The notes under the pieces were generated by a model. The model did no database searches, was not told the DNA's origin, and saw only the letters and a program-made list of their open reading frames with translations. From Caulobacterales bacterium RIFOXYB1_FULL_67_16 (GTDB lineage Bacteria; Pseudomonadota; Alphaproteobacteria; Caulobacterales; Caulobacteraceae): 24,307 nt of DNA. Below, piece by piece: positions 22,671 to 24,307 of the stretch. How positions within the stretch are numbered: the first letter of the stretch is position 1; each line of letters begins with the position of its first letter. The stretch lies in NCBI GenBank assembly GCA_001796045.1, contig MGLN01000157.1, positions 1 through 24,307 of the forward strand, in the 5' to 3' direction. The translations under genes were made by a program, and so were the position numbers.

Positions 22671-23107
22671 GATCGACGGGTCTGGAGCAAGGCCCTCGCC
22701 GGCTCCGATGAGCCGAGTTCGGCGATGACCGGGCAGTGGATTCGCCGGCCCGCCTCGCAGGCGTCGACCGCTTGCTGGAGCACACCCCGCAATCTTTGAA
22801 GGTCGGCGATCCTGGCGTCGATGCCGGCGACATGCTCGCTCGCAAGGTCCCTGATCTGGGCGCAGGCTTGCAGGCCCGGTTCGCTAAGCGCGATCAGCTT
22901 GCGAATGGCGTCGACGCCGAATCCCAGCTCCCGCGAGCGGCGAATGAACCGCAGCCTCTCGAGATGTTCGGGGTCATAGCTGCGGTGGCCGCCGCGGGTG
23001 CGGCCCGGCTTCGGCATCAGGCCGATGCCTTCGTAGTAGCGCACCGTTTCGAGGTTCACGCCGGCGCCCGCCGCCAACTTTCCGATCGTCAAGACACTCG
23101 CCGACAT
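22667..23107 (-). CDS. merR: MerR-family mercury- or thiophilic-metal regulator
   Basis: Protein of 146 aa with a MerR helix-turn-helix (TIGKLAAGAGVNLETVRYYE) and wing (GGHRSYDPEHLERLRFI), dimerisation helix and metal loop. C82 and C117 equal the Hg-binding C82 and C117 of Tn501 MerR by number; the third Cys is C125 rather than C126, so the loop is CX7C (CEAGRRIHC), one residue shorter and the length seen in CueR. It is divergent from merT across a typical MerR promoter, and lies just upstream of the cus genes on the same strand. Hg is the likely inducer from the divergent merT, but Cu, Cd or Zn cannot be excluded. Confidence 0.88.
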   Translation of the reverse strand: MSASVLTIGKLAAGAGVNLETVRYYEGIGLMPKPGRTRGGHRSYDPEHLERLRFIRRSRELGFGVDAIRKLIALSEPGLQACAQIRDLASEHVAGIDARIADLQRLRGVLQQAVDACEAGRRIHCPVIAELGSSEPARALLQTRRS

Positions 23108-23113
23108 TTCCGC

Positions 23114-23145
23114 TTGATCCCGTAGCCGCTACGGGTTGCATCCTA
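23114..23145 (+). promoter_or_regulatory. MerR-type promoter-operator between merR and merT
   Basis: -35-like TTGATC (23114-23119), dyad CCCGTAG (23119-23125), 3-bp centre, CTACGGG (23129-23135), then a -10-like ATCCTA (23140-23145), giving a 20-bp spacer (19 bp to an alternative CATCCT). The over-long spacer with the dyad between the boxes is diagnostic of MerR activation. It points towards merT. It shares the TTGATCC start and the TAG-N3-CTA core with the site at 8559-8582. Confidence 0.82.
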
Positions 23146-23170
23146 GCGATCGATCGAGCGAGGGAAAGCC

Positions 23171-23560
23171 ATGGACGCGCCAGAAAACAAAAACGGAAAC
23201 GTTCCGGAGATGGCGGTCAGCGTGTCAGCCGCCGCCGGCGCCGCCGCGTCCCTGTTCGCTTGGGCCGCCTGTTGCGTCCTGCCGCTCGCGCTCTCGCTCG
23301 CAGGGGTCACGTTCGCGGGAGCGGCGGTGATCGCCGGGATGCGCGGCTGGCTGACGCTCGTCGCGATCGCGGCCTTGCTCGCAGGATGGGCGCTTCACTG
23401 GCGGCGGCGCCAGCGATGTCGCCGCGATGCGTCGTGCCGGCGGCCGTCGCGTGTGGCGTTCTGGCTGCTCGTGGCGGCCACGGTGCTGGTCACGCTGTCT
23501 CTGGCCTGGCAACCCATCATCGAGCCGTGGGCGCTGCCCCGCCTGGCGGTGGCCCGATGA
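23171..23560 (+). CDS. merT: MerT-like mercuric transport protein
   Basis: Protein of 129 aa with about three membrane helices. Vicinal cysteines C34-C35 lie in the first helix (FAWAACCVLPLALSLAG), and C83 and C89 form a second pair (RCRRDASC) with the same six-residue spacing as C76 and C82 of Tn501 MerT. MerT brings Hg(II) from the periplasm into the cytoplasm. The sequence is otherwise divergent, so another thiophilic metal is possible. GAGGGAAA precedes ATG 23171. No merP or merA follows in the window. The stop overlaps the next start (ATGA). Confidence 0.8.
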   Translation: MDAPENKNGNVPEMAVSVSAAAGAAASLFAWAACCVLPLALSLAGVTFAGAAVIAGMRGWLTLVAIAALLAGWALHWRRRQRCRRDASCRRPSRVAFWLLVAATVLVTLSLAWQPIIEPWALPRLAVAR

Positions 23561-23775
23561 CGGCCGCGGTGGAGTTGCAGTCCACGCTGGTGTGCCCGCA
23601 CTGCGGCCACTCTGCGACCGAGACCATGCCCACGAACGCCTGCCTGTATTTCTATGACTGCCTGGGCTGCGGTCGAACGCTCAAGCCCAAGGCCGGTGAC
23701 TGTTGCGTCTTCTGCTCCTACGCCGACGTGCCCTGTCCGCCGATCCAGGTGGATGGAAAGGGTTGCTGCGCTTAG
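23557..23775 (+). CDS. GDCCVxC-domain small Cys-rich protein
   Basis: Protein of 72 aa with ten or more cysteines. CPHC lies at 13-16, further Cys at 29, 35 and 38, and the family motif GDCCVFC at 47-53 followed by SYADVPCPPIQ and a terminal CC. It is the GDCCVxC family, in which some members carry selenocysteine at one position; here only Cys codons are seen. It is often near mer-type genes, and binding of Hg or another soft metal by the thiols is a reasonable inference, not a demonstrated activity. Start ATG 23557 overlaps the merT stop. Confidence 0.85.
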   Translation: MTAAVELQSTLVCPHCGHSATETMPTNACLYFYDCLGCGRTLKPKAGDCCVFCSYADVPCPPIQVDGKGCCA

Positions 23776-23784
23776 TCTGGCGCG

Positions 23785-24144
23785 ATGAGCGATCACGCAA
23801 CCCCCAACCTCCCGTCCCGCGACTTCGAAGCGACCTCGCGCTTCTACATCGCCCTTGGCTTCGTCCAGGGTTGGCGCGACGACGGCTGGATGATCCTGAC
23901 GCGTGGCGAACTGACGCTGGAGTTCTTCCCCCATCCCGACCTCGACCCGTCGACCAACGACTTCAGCTGCTGCCTGCGACTGGACGATCTCGACACTTTC
24001 TATGAGATCTGCAAGTCGACGGGACTCGCCGAAACCTGCTGGGGCCAGCCGCGCCTGCATGCGCCGAGGGTCGAGGACTGGGGCGGCTGGGTGGGCGCCC
24101 TGATCGATCCCGACGGAACGCTGCTTCGACTGATACAAAACTGA
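23785..24144 (+). CDS. Bleomycin-resistance/glyoxalase-fold protein
   Basis: Protein of 119 aa with the VOC fold of bleomycin-binding proteins. The pattern SRDFEATSRFYIALGFVQGWRDDGWMILTRGELTLEFF at the N-terminus, LRLDDLDTFYEICKS in the middle, and GALIDPDGTLLRLIQN at the end match the Ble-like subfamily (helper dimers without the metal-catalytic site of glyoxalase I). It is 9 bp after the GDCCVxC gene and probably in the same transcript. Drug binding is the family activity; the ligand here is unknown, and a metal link is only positional. Confidence 0.82.
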   Translation: MSDHATPNLPSRDFEATSRFYIALGFVQGWRDDGWMILTRGELTLEFFPHPDLDPSTNDFSCCLRLDDLDTFYEICKSTGLAETCWGQPRLHAPRVEDWGGWVGALIDPDGTLLRLIQN

Positions 24145-24307
24145 GGCCGCCGGAGATCCCGGCGCGACAATCGGCCGGGCGCAAAGTGTCCGCGCCACGC
24201 CCTTGCGACGCTTCAGGTCTGGAGGCGCGCGACCGCGCCGGCGACGCCGCCGCCAAGAGCTAAGTCCGTATGTCCTTTCCCTCGTCCGGCGTGATGCCGG
24301 ATGCTGC
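24145..24307. other. Non-coding or unassigned right edge
   Basis: 163 bp after the last gene with no supported coding region. A GC-rich stem (TCCGGC at 24285-24290 and GCCGGA at 24296-24301 with a 5-nt loop) lies at the very end, but without a T-run or a gene that it could terminate inside the window. Confidence 0.4.

Noticed and set aside
24147..24263. Open frame after the Ble-like gene, ending at TAA 24261-24263
   Set aside because: No good start (only one GTG), no ribosome binding site and biased composition; it cannot be separated from chance.
24285..24301. Hairpin at the right edge as an intrinsic terminator
   Set aside because: Only a 6-bp stem, no T-run, and it is 140 bp past the last gene.
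1..24307. CRISPR arrays, tRNA or rRNA genes, insertion sequences
   Set aside because: No regular short repeats, no tRNA-like cloverleaf or rRNA segment, and no transposase or integrase motifs were seen, although the content looks like a mobile resistance island.

Overview
This window is a high-GC, gene-dense heavy-metal and metalloid resistance island, probably from an alphaproteobacterium of the Caulobacterales (Brevundimonas, Caulobacter or Phenylobacterium type). That placement is an inference from GC-rich codon use, a small secreted protein resembling the Caulobacter CC_3452 family, and the style of the RND and MerR genes; no rRNA or other marker gene is present. There are about 23 intact genes, almost all in tightly packed operons with 4-bp stop/start overlaps. 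No transposase, integrase, tRNA or CRISPR array was seen.

Layout. (1) Positions 1-3078, plus strand: an arsenic operon arsR-arsC-acr3-GNAT(ArsN2-like)-arsH, with an ArsR-type dyad just before arsR. (2) Positions 3106-8525, minus strand: a seven-gene run reading, in transcription order, short cation transporter (CDF-like), SAM methyltransferase, small Cys-rich secreted protein, lspA, MAPEG-like membrane protein, pbrR-like MerR regulator, and pbrT-like cytochrome c/FTR1 permease. It resembles the pbr lead-resistance locus (PbrT, PbrR and the PbrC signal peptidase) but has no P-type ATPase; a CDF-like transporter stands at the head instead. A perfect MerR-type dyad (8559-8579) lies in the promoter before the transporter. 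(3) Positions 8665-15308, plus strand: a small secreted Cys/His protein, czcC-czcB-czcA, and a second short CDF-like transporter. (4) Positions 15328-23107, minus strand, in transcription order: merR-like regulator, small secreted Cys/Met protein, cusC, cusB (with a fused C-terminal CusF domain), cusA, cusF (lipoprotein) and a DUF411 protein, a copper/silver efflux operon. (5) Positions 23171-24144, plus strand: merT-like transporter, GDCCVxC protein and a bleomycin-resistance/glyoxalase-fold protein, divergent from the merR-like gene across a textbook MerR promoter.

How the parts work together. The ars genes reduce arsenate, export arsenite, and probably detoxify organoarsenicals. The pbr-like block would move divalent metals (Pb/Cd/Zn/Fe). 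CzcCBA would export Zn/Cd/Co from the periplasm or cytoplasm across the outer membrane, and CusCBAF would do the same for Cu/Ag with CusF chaperones. The merT end would handle Hg or a similar thiophilic ion, but no MerA or MerP is in the window.

The points most worth a second look are: the pbr-like operon whose operator lies about 3 kb from its presumed regulator gene; two MerR regulators that combine a divalent-type cysteine with a CX7C loop; a decayed methyltransferase 3' end fused to the lspA start; duplicate CusF domains in one operon; a perfect 14-bp hairpin between cusF and the DUF411 gene; TTG starts overlapping the stop codon of both RND pump genes; and two unnamed small secreted Cys-rich proteins, each heading an RND operon.
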